From: Ascidia mentula | Taxonomy: Eukaryota; Chordata; Ascidiacea; Phlebobranchia; Ascidiidae | Assembly (NCBI GenBank): GCA_947561715.1 | Contig: OX387203.1 | Span: 19,220,001-19,284,000 of the forward strand | Direction: 5' to 3' | DNA: 64,000 bases | Part shown: positions 46,686 through 60,024 of the stretch, piece by piece | How the letters are laid out: every line of letters starts with the position of its first letter | Numbering within the stretch: position 1 is the first letter of the stretch | Made by a program: the position numbers and the translations under genes | The notes under the pieces: model-generated | What the model was told of the DNA's origin: nothing | Databases searched by the model: none | The model's input: the letters and a program-made list of their open reading frames with translations, nothing else

Positions 46686-49600
46686 CACTGTAAACCAGTT
46701 TGGGTCAAAAAAGCCCAAAAAAATTGGGTCGGTTCATTGGGAAACCCAAAATATTTTTTGGGTTATTCAAACCCAAAAATTTTTGGGTTAAATATCTTCT
46801 TACCCTACAGATTTACCCAATAATCTTTGGGTAGAAACACATTCGACCCAATTTTATCTGGTCACTATTTTGGGTTTAAATTCACTATACCCAGAATCTG
46901 TGTCATTTTTTGCCCATTAATCATAGACATTGCACAGCTTGTTTTTTCGAAGAATCACATTTATTGTTTCTTGTCATTCTGTAGAAAGAACATGAACATT
47001 TAAAATAACTACAGTCAACACAAATAACTACAGGCTTAGTTTGTCAAGTTGAAGTTTTAACTCCCACACTGAATCATACATTGAGTTTTCAGGAATATTA
47101 AGCAGATATGTTTGAAGAAATTGCAGTGTTTTGGTTTTATGTGGGCAGTATTGATAATTGAGAATATAATACACAGCAAATAAAGCTATGATGCCTTTAG
47201 AAATGCTGTCCACACTGAGCACAGGGTTCTTCTCCGCAAAAAGTGTATTTTTTTGCGGCAAGAAAATGTCTCCATATACAAACAACACAGTTTGTTGCCG
47301 ATCTCCAAAATCGGCCCTGGTATCTTCAAATGTTGTGTTGATTTAAATAGTAAAACAATTTAGTTACATACTCGGTTACTATTGGCCTGTGCTAAATAAT
47401 AAGGATGCTGCTTTCCAATACCTAAATTGTACTTTTTACACTATGCCCAATTTTAAATAATTATGCACAGAATAACTTTTTGGAAGCTAATAGCCTTGCT
47501 AGTCTTGTGGATATAAAATGAGTACATTAGGTCAATACAAAAACTGCCCTCACACTAATGACCCAAACAACAACAAAAATTTTCCATGAAAATATGAATT
47601 ATGATTGCTTATACTTACAGGGCACAAATCTAGCAAATACCACTCCTGCCAACTTGCTGTTTTGTATTGGACTTCGATTAAGTACACAAAAGTAATCTTC
47701 TAACCATAAAGTGAACATCTACAAAAACAAAAATTTTGTAACATTTTTATGTGATAGTTTTTTCAGGCTTACCAGCAAAGCAATCATTCTCATCAAATGG
47801 CAAAAAGTCCAATATTTTTTTCATATAGGATGTTTTGTTTGGTTTTCCCGAAGAATATTTAATAATTGTTTGAAACAAGTTTTTGGCAATGCTGTTCAAA
47901 GCAGCTTCATCAGTAAAATTTTGTTTTCTTTTAAATTCACGAAGCAACTACAAGAAATATAAATTACATTAAATTCAGTCCATAAATTTACAGTACCGCA
48001 GTCAAGCTATGGTTCAAAGCCGCTACAAATTGGCAAGTCAGAAGAAGATTTAAAGAATCAGCAGTGGAGCTCTGACTTGTCAATATGTGGCTTTGATGTA
48101 TATGTAACAAAAATACATTAAAATACAATTAACATACCTCGTTGTACATAGTTAAAGCTGGCCATTGTTTTATTAAAGTCATAAGAGAAGGATTATTTTC
48201 CAAAACAAAGTTTTTGCGGACACAAAATGTTTCCTCCATTTTTTCTGCAATAAGTTTCTTATTGCGCAGCAAAGTTGTTTTTTTAAATTCATGCAGCAGG
48301 ATCTAAAATAATCAAGTCAAAAATCCATCATAACAAAGCTTTAAAAAGTTTAAATCCATACTTCTTTTGCCTCGTCATACAAGTTTTCGCCCCGTGTATG
48401 TACTTCATTTGATTGATGAGAAACCTTTCTTCGCTTTAAAGAAGGGTTGTTATATGCTCTTTTGATTTAGGGGTACCCATGACACTTCCGCTGTTTTTTA
48501 GCATGCACATTTAATCGGTCTGATATATTTTTGTACCAAAATGCCTGTGAAATGTAAATAAATAAGCATGGTTATTGAATTACTTGGTAAGTTATACTTC
48601 ACTCTAACCTTGCCATCTGTTGCACCTAGTCCAAGACGAGCTGATTTGTACTGCTCCAAGAAAGCATCTAAACGCCTCGTTCTTTAGATGTCGGCATGGT
48701 CTGCAAAATATATATATATAGCTTATAGCCTAACTTTTCCAAGTTAAGTGTAATTTATCAAAGCTTTGGCAATTTTTTCACGTTTAAAGAAGTATATGTA
48801 AAACTTACTCTCAATTTCAGCATTTATTTGAAGAACTTCCCCTTGTGGGACATCTTCCAGAGTAGTCTTGACAAAATCAATTAAACCCTGGATGCTTAAA
48901 TCCATACTAAGTCTTTTTCACTTTTTTTGATTAACTCACAAAATGATACACGAAACAGCTTACAACACTACCTGTAATTAAGAAAAAGGCGCGCCCAAAC
49001 GTTCGGTAATCACGTTCGCACAGGTAGAGACAAAGAAGTTCAAAGAACTAAGACTGTGGAGGCAAGTTAGTTTGGCGCCCTTTTCAGTGAGCAGTCAGGC
49101 GTGACGCGCACATTGTTTGAACTTTAAAAAAATAATTTTGAAACACAAGAATTGTTCAAAAAGTTTTTGTACTTCACACGGTTGAAGGATTGTAAATTAG
49201 AATTTTTTTAAAGTTTTAATGGTAAATCTGTTCGTCGAGCAGATTTCAATAAAATTCAGATAATTCAAGTGGTTTATTTTCACAAGATTGAGATTTATTA
49301 TGAGCTCATTATGAGGATAATACACCATAGTAAGAGTATAATACAAATAAACTATTTTTAATTCTATCGCAGCATTATGTAATCAACCGGTGTCAATTTC
49401 GCAGCAGCGAGTGGTGCAAACAAAAGTTCTAACGGCGTAAAGCGATTTGTAGCTATGCCGTATGAATGAAATTTTTGTCATTCTTTCTTTATAAGCTAGC
49501 TAGCCCTTAAACTGACATGTATGCAAACCATACCGACGATGTAAGGTTCAGACTTGTTTGCAAAATTGATAATGTATGGTAAAATAAAACAAAAAAAAAT

Positions 49601-49815
49601 AACCCAATTTTTTTGGGTACAGTACATGCATCACTTTACCCAAACACTTTTGGGTAAACAACAGTAAGCCCAATAATTTTGGGTATAATTATTTGGGTAA
49701 CTTTCCTTTGGGTATAAATCATAAAGGTAAAGCAGCATTTTACCCAAAAATTTTGGGTATGTTAACATTGTACCCAAAGTTGCCTTTGTAATTTTACCCA
49801 AATTGGTTTACAGTG
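46686..49815. mobile_element. CACTG-ended DNA transposon (CMC-like), TSD TA
   Basis: Termini CACTGTAAACCAGTTTGGGT and ACCCAAATTGGTTTACAGTG are flanked by TA (46,684-46,685 and 49,816-49,817). The sister copy keeps a single TA at the empty site (near 53,307). CACTG ends with a 2-bp TSD fit the CACTA/Mirage/Chapaev group; TA alone would also fit other families. Both ends carry dense TTTGGGT/ACCCAAA subterminal repeats (46,700-46,880 and 49,600-49,800). No transposase is seen; a spliced gene of another kind lies inside. Confidence 0.82.
47028..48905 (-). pseudogene. Spliced non-transposase gene inside the CACTG element (SAMD3-like?)
   Basis: Seven exon-like segments on the minus strand: 48,905-48,809; 48,700-48,609; 48,544-48,362; 48,302-48,138; 47,947-47,773; 47,718-47,619; 47,323-47,028 (stop). 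The first starts MDLSIQGLIDFVKTTLED. Later ones read RRLDAFLEQYKSARLGLGA, AFWYKNISDRLNVHAKK, LLHEFKKTTLLRNKK, then TLIKQWPALTMYNE and finally ILNYQYCPHKTKTLQFLQTY. The pattern recalls SAMD3-like/uncharacterised proteins common in fish genomes, from memory only. Exons 2 and 3 each contain one in-frame stop (TAA), and the fifth-to-sixth junction does not keep frame, so this copy is probably dead or the splice model is incomplete. No transposase motif is present. Confidence 0.5.
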
Positions 49816-51650
49816 TAACGTGATTGTGTGTGAACTTCTTCGTTAGTCGACAATCGTTGGGAAGAATCGCTGGATGCCTCGTATCGTAACTCAAATTCAT
49901 GTTGTCCCCTAACGCAGATGACGTCATCTTTTAATATAGAACCGAGTCTTCTACATGACAAGTTCTGACTCGATCATTGTTTCCTTGTTAACTGACATTT
50001 TACGATTGCACTTTTAATATTAGCAAGATCCATCCGCGATACGTGATAAAATGAGATATTCCACAAACCGATGTCGTTTCATGGATTGTAACATAAAGCC
50101 GCATATACCTGTGGTAAAACCTTGACTTACGCGCGAAGTCGCAATTCACGAATTCAGTTTTCGCTGCGTCTGTGGCTTTGGCGCTTTTTTGCGTTGTTGA
50201 TTTGTCCGAGTTACGCAATAATTTACATTGCAGAGTGAGTTAAACAAGTTATATAATATGTAAATGGTTCAATCCATGTATGATTTCTCGATACAAAAGA
50301 AACGTATTTGCGAATTAACGTTGCCAGGAAACAACAGAGGTAGCAAACAGAAAAAAAGTTTCCAGTCGCCTTTTTCTCGACGTAGTCGAATTGTTTGATT
50401 AATTCGAAGGATATTTAAACCAATCGTTTCAAGTGATTGTTTTATTCAAGTTGGCGATTTGGTACAAGTTAAAGTTGGAGTCGTTAGTGACGTTTAATTA
50501 GAAATGTAGATTCTGTGGAGAGGGATATGACGTTGACTATCGATTTGTTGTGAAATTTACTGGTAATTACATGTCTGTGGTTTAAACTAACCTTGTCTCT
50601 GAATATTACGTCACAATATCACATTTACGTGCAAACAATGTGGTTATTGTGGATGTTTATTGCTTCTATGAAGAGGACAAGGTGAGCGACTGTTTATCCA
50701 TTCTCCAACATAAGGTTTTACAAATTCGAAACTTAAGTTAAATTCCACTACTTTGTTGGATTTTAAGCGAATGGATTTACTGCTCCATCCACCAACCTTG
50801 AATAATCCTCAAAACATTTGGTTTCGTTTTCTGTTAAGTTTATGAGAACGATGAGTTACCTCACGGCAATTCATAAGGTTTGAAATACTCACAAATTTCG
50901 TGTATGTAGCTTTGCTACTGATAGAACTTCCATGGGACAGTTCAAATTTGTGTGGCATTTGCTGCACGTTATTTCTTGTATAATGTAATGCATCTTATTC
51001 TGTTTATTCAAAATACATGGTTTTAAAGGCAAGGTCGAAAGTTCATCTTCTACAGAACAGAAAATTCTGATAAAAATGATAAAAAGCGGTTGAAGAAATA
51101 TGGTTTAATTGCGCAAGGTGAACACGTTTTGCTCATCAACGTATTGGTTACAGTTGTAAGAATTCTACAGCAAAACTAAACAGAAATCCTTAGTGCATTT
51201 ATTCTCGGGAAATATAACCGTGGGAAATTTTATCACCGCTGTTGTTGAATTTCACTGCGGGATTTCAGTGCATTTTGGTGTAATTGTGCGCATTTCTCGA
51301 TTTGCCACATTATCAAGTCCCTGAGCTTATATTGGTTTCATGCGCTGATATTAAATCGAAGCAAGTGTTTGATTGGTCGGCTTAACATTACGTCATTCGT
51401 TTTGATATTGCAATGAAATTCGCACCTTCGTTTAAATGCCATGTAATAGGCTAGTGCGTTTTCAGAATATATCATAATTCATTCGATGAATTAACGTTGA
51501 ACTGTTTTCGTGCAACGACGAGTGTTTGTCAGTCTCGTAAATCTTGAAAGTTTTCAGTCACAAGGCAGCAAAAAGTCACCTGTTTGAACGCCGCCTCACA
51601 ACCAATCCGATATCACCACGTAAATTGCGAGATTTCTGCGCGATCTTAGA

Positions 51651-54620
51651 CGAGATCAAGGAGCGTTACGTGATTGGGACGAACGAATAACTAAGTTTTG
51701 CCAGAGAAGCTTTGAATTTATTGAATCAATCAATATGACTTAAAGTTCGCCCTAATTCAAACAAAGCACCTAAAACAAAAGCAAATGTTATATAATGACA
51801 AACATCGGCATGGTGAACCTCGTGGCGACTGGTCGTGTCACCAGACCTGCCATGAAGCAACATGCTTACCTCACGTAACTCACAAAACACTTGCTCCAAA
51901 ATTACAATCAGTCTGGTACACAGAAATACGAATACAATGTCATATATTCCATCTTAGCGTTGTCCCGATAAATTCATAGAGTTGCTCGATGGTTTGTAAC
52001 AGTGTACGTCGAGGTCGTGATTGGTGTCCTTAGACGTGCTGGTTGTTTGGTCACCAAAATTTGAATCGTGATTGCCGCTGGACCAATAATTCTAATTTAC
52101 AAGCATTTCGTTGCGTGCCATTCGGGAAAATTGTTTCCCACATTGACGTCACACGAGTAAAATTCTTCCCTTCCGCCGGAAACAATCCATCGATTTACCG
52201 CGGGCCATTTTATCACTGCTGTGTGAGATTTTAAGGACGTTGCGATTGAATTGATTTTGATATAATTGTGCGTGATTCTCAATTTGCCACTTTATTAATT
52301 CGCTCTGAGCAATTCAAAATACATAAAAGATTTTAAAGGCAAAGTCTAAAGCGCATCTTCTACAATACAGAAAATTCTGATAAAAATGATAAAAAAGGCG
52401 GTTGAGGAAATATGGTTTAATTGCGCAAGGTGAGCACGTTTTGCTCATCAACGTATTGGTTACAGTTGTAAGAATTCTACTCAGAAACTAAACAGAAATC
52501 CTTGGTGCATTTATTCTCGGGAATTAAAACCGTGGGAATTTTTATCACCGCTGTTGTTGAAACTCGCTGCGGGATCTCAGTGCATTTTGGTGTAATTGTG
52601 CGCATTTCTCGATTTGCCACATTATCAAGTCCCCGATCTTATATTGGTTTCATGCGCTGATATTAAAGCGAAGCAAGTGTTTGATTGGTCGACTTAACAT
52701 TACGTTATTCGTTTTGATATCTCAATGCAATTCGCAACTTCGTTTAAATGCCATATTATATGCTAGTGCACACGTTCTAGAACAGTGTTCCCCAACCGGT
52801 GGTACGCGACGGCGTTCCAGGATATAGTTCGAATTTAAAAAATTGTAAGTGATCTCAAAATGTTTGTTACTTCATTCCCTAGGTTACTTTGTAACACTCA
52901 GCTAGGTGGTACACGTCAATATTGTTTTACCTCCAAGTGGTACGCAACCACAAAAAGATTGGGAATCACTGTTCTGGAAGGTTTAACAGTGACCCTCTCA
53001 TGGAAACCGACCCACTTGCTGGTTTCGAACGCGTCGAGCTGCCCCCGGGTCAGCATACGAGCGCGCGCCGATGCGACGTTTCTACCGATTACTCCGCAAT
53101 ATATGTTTATACGGACATCATTCAACCTCGCGTGGTCGGAAACACGATGGCGCCGCTACTAGAAATAGTTCCGGCGGGCGATGGAATTGGCAAATTACAC
53201 CGTGTGCGTTTCGCGCGTTTGGCGTATCATCCGGTTCGACATTTCGGCACCATCCAAACGGCTTTATATGACGGGTTCGGCAAACTTATATCATTTGAGA
53301 GTGGTAACGTGATTGGGTGTGAACTTCTTCGTTAGTCGACAATCGTTGGGAAGAATTGCTGGATGCCTCGTATCGTAACTCAAATTCTTGTTGTTGGTCT
53401 TCCCCTAACGCAGATGACGTCATCTTTTAATATAGAACCGAGTCTACATGACAAGTTCTGGCTCATTGTTTCCTTGTTAACTGAAATTTTACGATTGCAC
53501 TTTTTAATATTAGCAAGATCCAACCGAGATACGTAATAAAATGAGATATTCCACAAACCGATGTCGTTTCATTCATTGTAACATAAAGCCGCATATACCT
53601 GTGGTAAAACCTTGACCGACGCGCGAAGTCGCAATTCACGAATTCAGTTTTCGCTGCGTCTGTGGCTTTGGCGCTTTTTTGCGTTGGCGATTTGTCCGAG
53701 TTACGCAATAATTTACATTGCAGAGTTATATAGTTAAAGTAAACGAGTTATATAATATGTACATGGTTTAATCCATGTATGATTTCTTGATACAAAGGAG
53801 CGTATTTGCTAATTAACGTTGCCAGGAAACAACAGAGGTGGCAGACAGAAAAAAAACTTTCCAGTCGCCTTTTTCTCGACGTAGTCGAATTGTTTGATTA
53901 ATTCGAAGGATATTTAAACCAATCGTTTCCAGTGATTGTTTTATTCAAGTTGGCGATTTGGTACAAGTTAAAGTTGGAGTCGTTAGTGACGTTTAATTAG
54001 AAATGTTAATTCTGTAGAGAGGGATATGACGTTGGCTATCGATTTGTTGTGAAATTTACTGGTAATTACATGACTGTGGTTTAAACTGACCTTGTCTCTG
54101 AATATTACGTCACAATATCACATTTACGTGTAAACAATGTGATTATTGCGGATGTTTGTTGCTTCTATGAAGAGGACAAGGTGAGCGACTGTTTATCCAT
54201 TCTCCAACTTAACGATTTACAAATTCGAAACAAGTTAAATTCCACTACTTTGTTGGATTTTAAGCGAATGGATTTACTGCTCCATCCACCAACCTTGAAT
54301 AATCCTCAAAACATTTGGTTTCGTTTTCTGTTAAGTTTATGAGAGCGCCGAGTAACCTCACGGCAATTCATAACGTTTGAAATACTCACAAAGTTCGTGT
54401 ATGTAGCTTTGCTGCTGATAGAACTTACATGCGGACAATTTGTGAGGCGTTTGCTGCATGTTATTTCTTGTATAATATGATGCATTTTATTCTGTTAATT
54501 CAAAATACATAAAAGATTTTAAAGGCAAGGTCTGAAGCGCATCTTCTATAATAGAAAAAATTCTGATAAAAATGATAAAAAGCTGTTGAAGAAATATGGT
54601 TTAATTGCGCAAGGGGAGCA
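51651..54620. repeat. Tandem duplication, right copy (no large insertions)
   Basis: It carries the same order of blocks as the left copy, including the hAT MITE, GTGACCCTCTCATGG (52,988), CAGATGACGTCATC (53,411) and the start of a further partial repeat (about 54,500-54,620). It serves as the empty-site reference for the BEL/Pao and CACTG insertions. Confidence 0.85.
52783..52971. mobile_element. hAT MITE, right copy
   Basis: 189 bp; same termini and the same flanks (TTCTAGAA, TTCTGGAA) as the copy at 39,500. It was therefore duplicated with its surroundings and not inserted twice. Confidence 0.8.
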
Positions 54621-57600
54621 CGAGTAGGATTAAGAAATCTTCATCTTACTTCATACGGGGTGGGTTATTTGTTGGCAAGGTCAATTAGGGGTGAAAGCCT
54701 TCCCGAAACAATCGTATTTGCACTGGGTGATATTTCCTTAGTTTGAACTAACACAGAATTCCAGAGATTCGACTCAGATAAACCACCTTTCGCCAAACAA
54801 CTGTTTCCATCCAATGTTAGGGCAAGTCGTCATACAACGTAATATAAACAGCATCAGAGTCGTAATTCTAAACATTTCCCAATGTGATAGGTTGATTGGC
54901 CCATTTATCTCATACATGTACGTTGTTATCCGAACCATCCCAGTAACAGTTCACCACAGTAAATTATCTGTCGCCCGCCCCAGCGCTGAGCAATAAATCA
55001 TCGTCTACCGATCGTTGCAATATTTGCACTCTCGATATATTGTCACCTCTGTTCCACCTCTCTTTGTGGGGTTGGTGATTTAGTAGAACGTTAAACAGTT
55101 CGGGGAACATGATGTTTGCCATCCTTAACCATACGAGCCATGTTAATATCAGGTGGTCGTAAATATTCAGGATAACTTCATACATGGGCGAGCATACGTG
55201 GAACCGAAATTAGCGTGTCCTTAACTTGGTTAACGCCTAGGCAACTCTGCAATGACGGCCTATCGCAAAGACCTGGAGTCACACGACCAAGGTGGCTACT
55301 TTTGTAATTAAATAGAAAAACGCTAATAAGTTTTGAAGAATAAAACTGGTAAAAATGCGAATAAAACAACGTTTGTTCTAAAACTTGCGCAACAATAACA
55401 TTCCACTACCACTTGCCTCCGACAACAAATACATCACACGATCTACCACCAAAACAGTGTTTACAACTCGCCACCACCTCAGAACTAACTCGGCTTATCC
55501 CTCATTGTTTCCGCCGCCAGCACGTTAACCAGTCATTGCGTTTGCCAGGCAAGCGTGAGTGCTCGGGAGTGTAAAAACAAGTAAAAAGGCGAAATAATCA
55601 CAAATAAATGCTAAAGGTGAGTGCGAAAATAAACAAAGAAAAACATGTGAGTAAAAGTGAAGGTGAAGTGAAAATGCAAAAAGAAATAAAGCGTGTGAAA
55701 AACAAAACGAACAAAGACGTTTACATACGTGGGTTTATTTGTCGACTGCATTTTAACAGAAAAATTGCTGTTGTTGTGACAAACCTAGTTGTTGCTCACC
55801 CAGCCCTATTCAATCAATATATGTTGGTGGTTGATTCCAAGGTAATGCTTTCGCACTGTGGCAGCCTCTCTGCTACACCAACCCGCTTCTTACCAGCGTT
55901 GTTAAAAACTTTATGGCCAAAATCAATTTGCCCTTCGCAAAACTTGCATTCCTTTCTTTTGATACGATCACATATCGTGGTTTACAAGCCAAGGAAATCT
56001 ACATGGACATATTACACATAACTCTCTAATGTCACTCTTTTAACATTACCAGGTGCCAGTATTTGTTCTGTGACACAAACTGCAAATATAATGCCATTAA
56101 CGTTGCCAGGCAACAATACGTGAGGCCGACTGAAGTTCGCAAAGTTCCACCTCTAAGAGAGAGCCAAGCGACGTCACCTTAATTTTAATACATTTGAAAT
56201 ACTGAAGTAAACCAAGTTAAGCTTTCTTAGGCCTGCTACTATAAGATGTTTATGCGGAGATATACTTAGATATCACGTGTTTAGCTTTTCGGCCTCGCGC
56301 TGCTCAATATGTTCATCATCAACTTGTCGTTGTCTTCAAACAGATGTACACGGTTGTAAAATACTCAGTTGGTTCTGCATTCCTTGTTGTACTGTTGTAA
56401 CTTTATTTAGCAGCGACTTTATTTAGCAACTATTTTCCACAGCTTGGGCTCTGCTATTGATCAACTTTCAAAAACATTTAACAACATGTGGCTTTAGGCC
56501 ATTAAAGCAATTGCGAAATTCTGGTGCAATTCAGTTTCATTCAAGTGAGTATTGCAGCGTACCACTTAATTCCGGCCGGCTGCTATAACTGAAGCTAAAG
56601 TCTGTTTGCGTGTTCTTGCTGATACAGACTACTGAATTAAAAGCTCCGTGAACAGACTTCTTTATTAATGGAAACACACGATTGCAATTACCAGGTGGCT
56701 TAAGTTTAACTTGTTTCAAGCGCGTTTAACACGTGACTGAATTGCAGCGAATTAACTATTAAAAGAACGTGCGAACGTTTACAGCGCGATGGCAAGAATA
56801 ACGACAGGGCCGAGAGAATACGAGCGACTAAGAGAGTAGACTGGACTAGCCTAGACTAACGAAGGATTACGAAATGGGCGTTTTATAACAAAGTGTCAGA
56901 AAAAATGTGTTGTCCAGCAGGATGCCAGAAAGCCTGTGGGAGATCCGGCAGGAAAGCTTAACACCGTCTGCAGTCTTCGGTCCGTATGTGTTCCAAATGT
57001 GTAAAGAATTAAGTAGGGAAACATGCGTGTTGCCACAGTATCACGCATTGTGACATCATAATTACTTTGTCTTATGACAAGTAAACATTAACGACCAAGT
57101 TTCTGGGTTTCAATAACCACCCGCCGTCGTCTCGAGGTCGAGCCGAGATTCATGCATGCGATCATAACAGCGACCTCGATTTGTTGAAGCGCGATCGTCA
57201 GAAGTTAATTCCACATAGAACGCAGAAGATGTCTAACTTGCCAGCCAAATTGCAGGTCTACTAACTCTCGTGCAAAGCGGAATGCGCGGATCCAAATCAT
57301 TATGGAGTAATTTAGATTCTTGCTGATCAGACAACGCAAAGACGGATTATAAAATCATGGGTGTATTTTCATGTGTATTTCATGAAAGTTGATTTCACAT
57401 AGAATGCAGATGACGGGGTTTCACGCAATCCGCTTTGCACGGGCCGCCATGCGACAGTGCCAGTAACAGTTTGTTTCTTATTCGTTTGCTATTACACGAT
57501 ATGTAGTGTGGCATGTGCTGGTGTTTCAGTTAGTTTAGTTAAATGAAGAGGCTTCAGCAAACTGTAATCTACCACACGACTGTCAGGTTTATCTTATGAG

Positions 57601-57630
57601 AGTAGTGTTTATCTTAATATTTTGATTTTT
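54621..57630. other. Stretch without a supported gene
   Basis: Several open frames exist (for example 55,608-56,021, plus), but none has a recognisable domain or good splice context. Two related segments (CACATAGAACGCAGAAGATG at 57,211 and CACATAGAATGCAGATGACG at 57,396) form a diverged repeat near the 5' side of the next gene. Confidence 0.35.
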
Positions 57631-57681
57631 ACAGGAAACTTTATTTGCAGGAAGAAATATCAATAAACGTCTATCTTAGAA

Positions 57682-57736
57682 ATGGAAACAAATAATAATT
57701 CTGAAACTGATTCTCAAATGAACCAACAACAAAGAG
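57682..57736 (+). CDS. Second gene, first coding exon
   Basis: The ATG is 48 bp after a good acceptor. There are 18 codons plus one base, and the donor is AGAG|GTAAAG. Confidence 0.5.
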
Positions 57737-59506
57737 GTAAAGAAGTTGTTTTTCTCAATCATTTCCCAGATATTTTAAAAACACTTAAAGTGCAAATATG
57801 ACACGGCCATGACAACTTTGCGTAAAACTAAAGGTACATCTACAACAAACATATGTTTTTTCGGTTCTACGTCAACTAAAAAATGTGGAAAACTGCACGA
57901 AAAGTAGCGGCGACCAAAAATCGTAAACCTTGGAGAAATTGACATCATACAAGGCGCTCGCGTCGAAAAAATGCATTGTTTAGATAGGAGAAGGCGCGTG
58001 CAGATATCAAATAGTTTGAAACATAGGAAAATCCACAGATTACGTTACCTCAAAAGTCAGGACAAGGTTTTGCATCAAACAAAAATATGTCACTGTGACG
58101 TCACAAACCAAAGGCTTATTTGTCCCTGATTATCGGAAGACCAAAGGGTATAGCAGTAACGACATTACTCCGTACTCCGATAAGACGGGAATGGTGCGTT
58201 TCTTTGCTCAGTGACATTACATGACGTCATTTTGGGGGTGATGTCATAACTTTAACCTCACCTTTGTGTGGATTTTAATTTGATGATTTCAACATTTCTA
58301 GTTACAACTATATTGCGAAAAATACATTAGTGGTAGATTGTGGCGAATTAAATAAATCATATATGACGCGAACTCAAAAAGCGGTACTATGACAGAATAA
58401 CAGTGTTGCGTTGCATAATCAGCTAATTTGGTTGGTTTTTCTCTGCCGTCTTTGCCAGCCTCAAAATTCAATTAACCTACTTCTATCTCTTGTTGTGAGT
58501 GAACAAAATGACAATGCTGAATTGACGGTTTGTCTCTGTCGTGTTTTAAAAAGTTCATGTATCACGTTAGCGATCATAAATGCTCTAACAACAACAACAC
58601 CCTGTCCCAGTAACTGTTTTATTGTTACCCAACTAAATAAGACATAATAGGTCTACACAGCGGTCATCTGTCTGCAGCTCAAATTCACATCAAAATCCGT
58701 TTATTGCACTTGTTCACTTGTTGTCCCCTGTTTAATGCAATATTATGCTCAACCAGTTTTGTTTTCCATTCCTACGCATACGGCTTGCTGGCAGCACTCA
58801 CGCACGACCGCAGCGCCTTCTATGACGTCACGCAACAATAATCTCGCTTTCGCACGATTTCGTTCGCAGCGGTAAAAATGCGACTTTGATTAGCTAAATC
58901 TCAGAAACCAGTCGCCGTAGTAAGCTCCTTTATCTTTCCTACAGGAAAATAAACAGCTCAGATTCGGTTCGACTCCCTGATTTTATTGTTTATGCCAAAA
59001 TATACATTTTTTGTAGGTAGAGCGCAACAAACGAACCTACAAGGAGCAAGTCTACATCACGCCATTGTCGGAGTTCAGGGCAACGTCATTATCAACCCGC
59101 CTCCAGGTAAATAAATCATATGTAGTAAAATGACTCATGCATGCACTAGTTTGTATATATTTTCGATGTTACTGGTTTCTCAAATAATTTGTGGAGTAAA
59201 ACATTCGGATTTTGAACTGGTTAAAAACTCATCGAGTTTCGCAATTGATGTCCATGCATTTAAAAGCTTTTTCTTGTATTGCAACATACATCCAATATGA
59301 CTGATCTGGAAACTTCATTTTCTAGAATGTTCAATATATATGTTTGGTTCGATGTTACTGTTTTGTCATGTTATTGGTGAAGTAATCCATTCGGTTTTGT
59401 ATCGCAACATACATACAGTATGACTACTAATGTTGCGGAAAACTAATTCAACTTTCTAAGATTGTACTTTTGCAATTAGGTGCAACAAATACTGAAGAAA
59501 ATGAAG
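57682..59506 (+). CDS. 5' end of a second gene with short phase-1 exons (span)
   Basis: Three coding exons (57,682-57,736; 59,017-59,106; 59,480-59,506) join in phase 1. The N-terminus METNNNSETDSQMNQQQR is polar and disordered, followed by TNLQGASLHHAIVG and VQGNVIINPPPG, then GATNTEENEG. The stretch with alternating small and hydrophobic residues before a Pro-rich turn resembles linkers seen near the N-terminus of some animal NLR proteins; this is a weak analogy, not an identification. A 5' UTR acceptor (TTTTTACAG at 57,634) lies upstream of the ATG, so a further non-coding exon is likely. The rest of the gene lies beyond the minisatellite or outside the window. The shared phase-1 design links it in style to the gene at 463-14,890. 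Confidence 0.5.
59017..59106 (+). CDS. Second gene, exon 2 (90 nt, phase 1-1)
   Basis: The acceptor TTTTTTGTAG and donor CCAG|GTAAAT bound a frame with QGASLHHAIVGVQGNVIIN. The exon is more GC-rich than the flanking introns, as expected of coding sequence. Confidence 0.6.
59480..59506 (+). CDS. Second gene, exon 3 (27 nt, phase 1-1)
   Basis: A micro-exon bounded by TTTTGCAATTAG and GAAG|GTACAT, reading GATNTEENE. Its small size makes it the least certain of the three. Confidence 0.35.
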
Positions 59507-60024
59507 GTACATGAATGTTTTTACTTTACTTTGAAGGAAGTGTGTGTGCTGCTATCATTCTGATTGTCAATGACAATCTGCTACGTTATTTGAATGTCAA
59601 TAACAACAGACAATGCTGGTGTCAGGCAAACTGCGCATTCACCAAAAACGAAAGAATTCAAACTATTTGCTAATAAATATTCGTAGTTAATTAGCGATTT
59701 GGCCTCTTACTAAATTTATATATAAAACCTGGTTTGGACATGCGCCTGAAAAATAAACATGCTGGTATGTCAAGGTGCATATGACACGAAAATTTGAAAT
59801 AAAAAATTAAAGTTATTGGCGAACAAAAAGGACAACAGTTTGATCAATGTTGCGCCAAGCCACGTGAATGCAACAACCTAGATTGTGTGACGTGGTACAA
59901 CGACGCAGAGTTATTCGTGCAGTAGCTGCTACCGAGTTGTTTTTCTGCTAGTGAGAGCGCAGGATTAGAGAACTGTTATGAAGATTCTGATAAAGCTGGA
60001 ACGAAGATCACGCATTTTGTTGTG

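Larger units (their letters stand above)
38393..51460. repeat. Tandem duplication, left copy (with insertions)
   Basis: Once the BEL/Pao element and the CACTG transposon are set aside, this is a ~2.9-kb non-coding segment that recurs at 51,651-54,620. Its first part appears once more at about 51,010-51,460, so it is a partial tandem array. It holds no supported gene. Confidence 0.85.

Noticed and set aside
55608-56021. 137-codon open frame on the plus strand
   Set aside because: It has a lysine-rich start followed by an unrelated composition, no domain, no splice context, and a length within chance expectation for this region.
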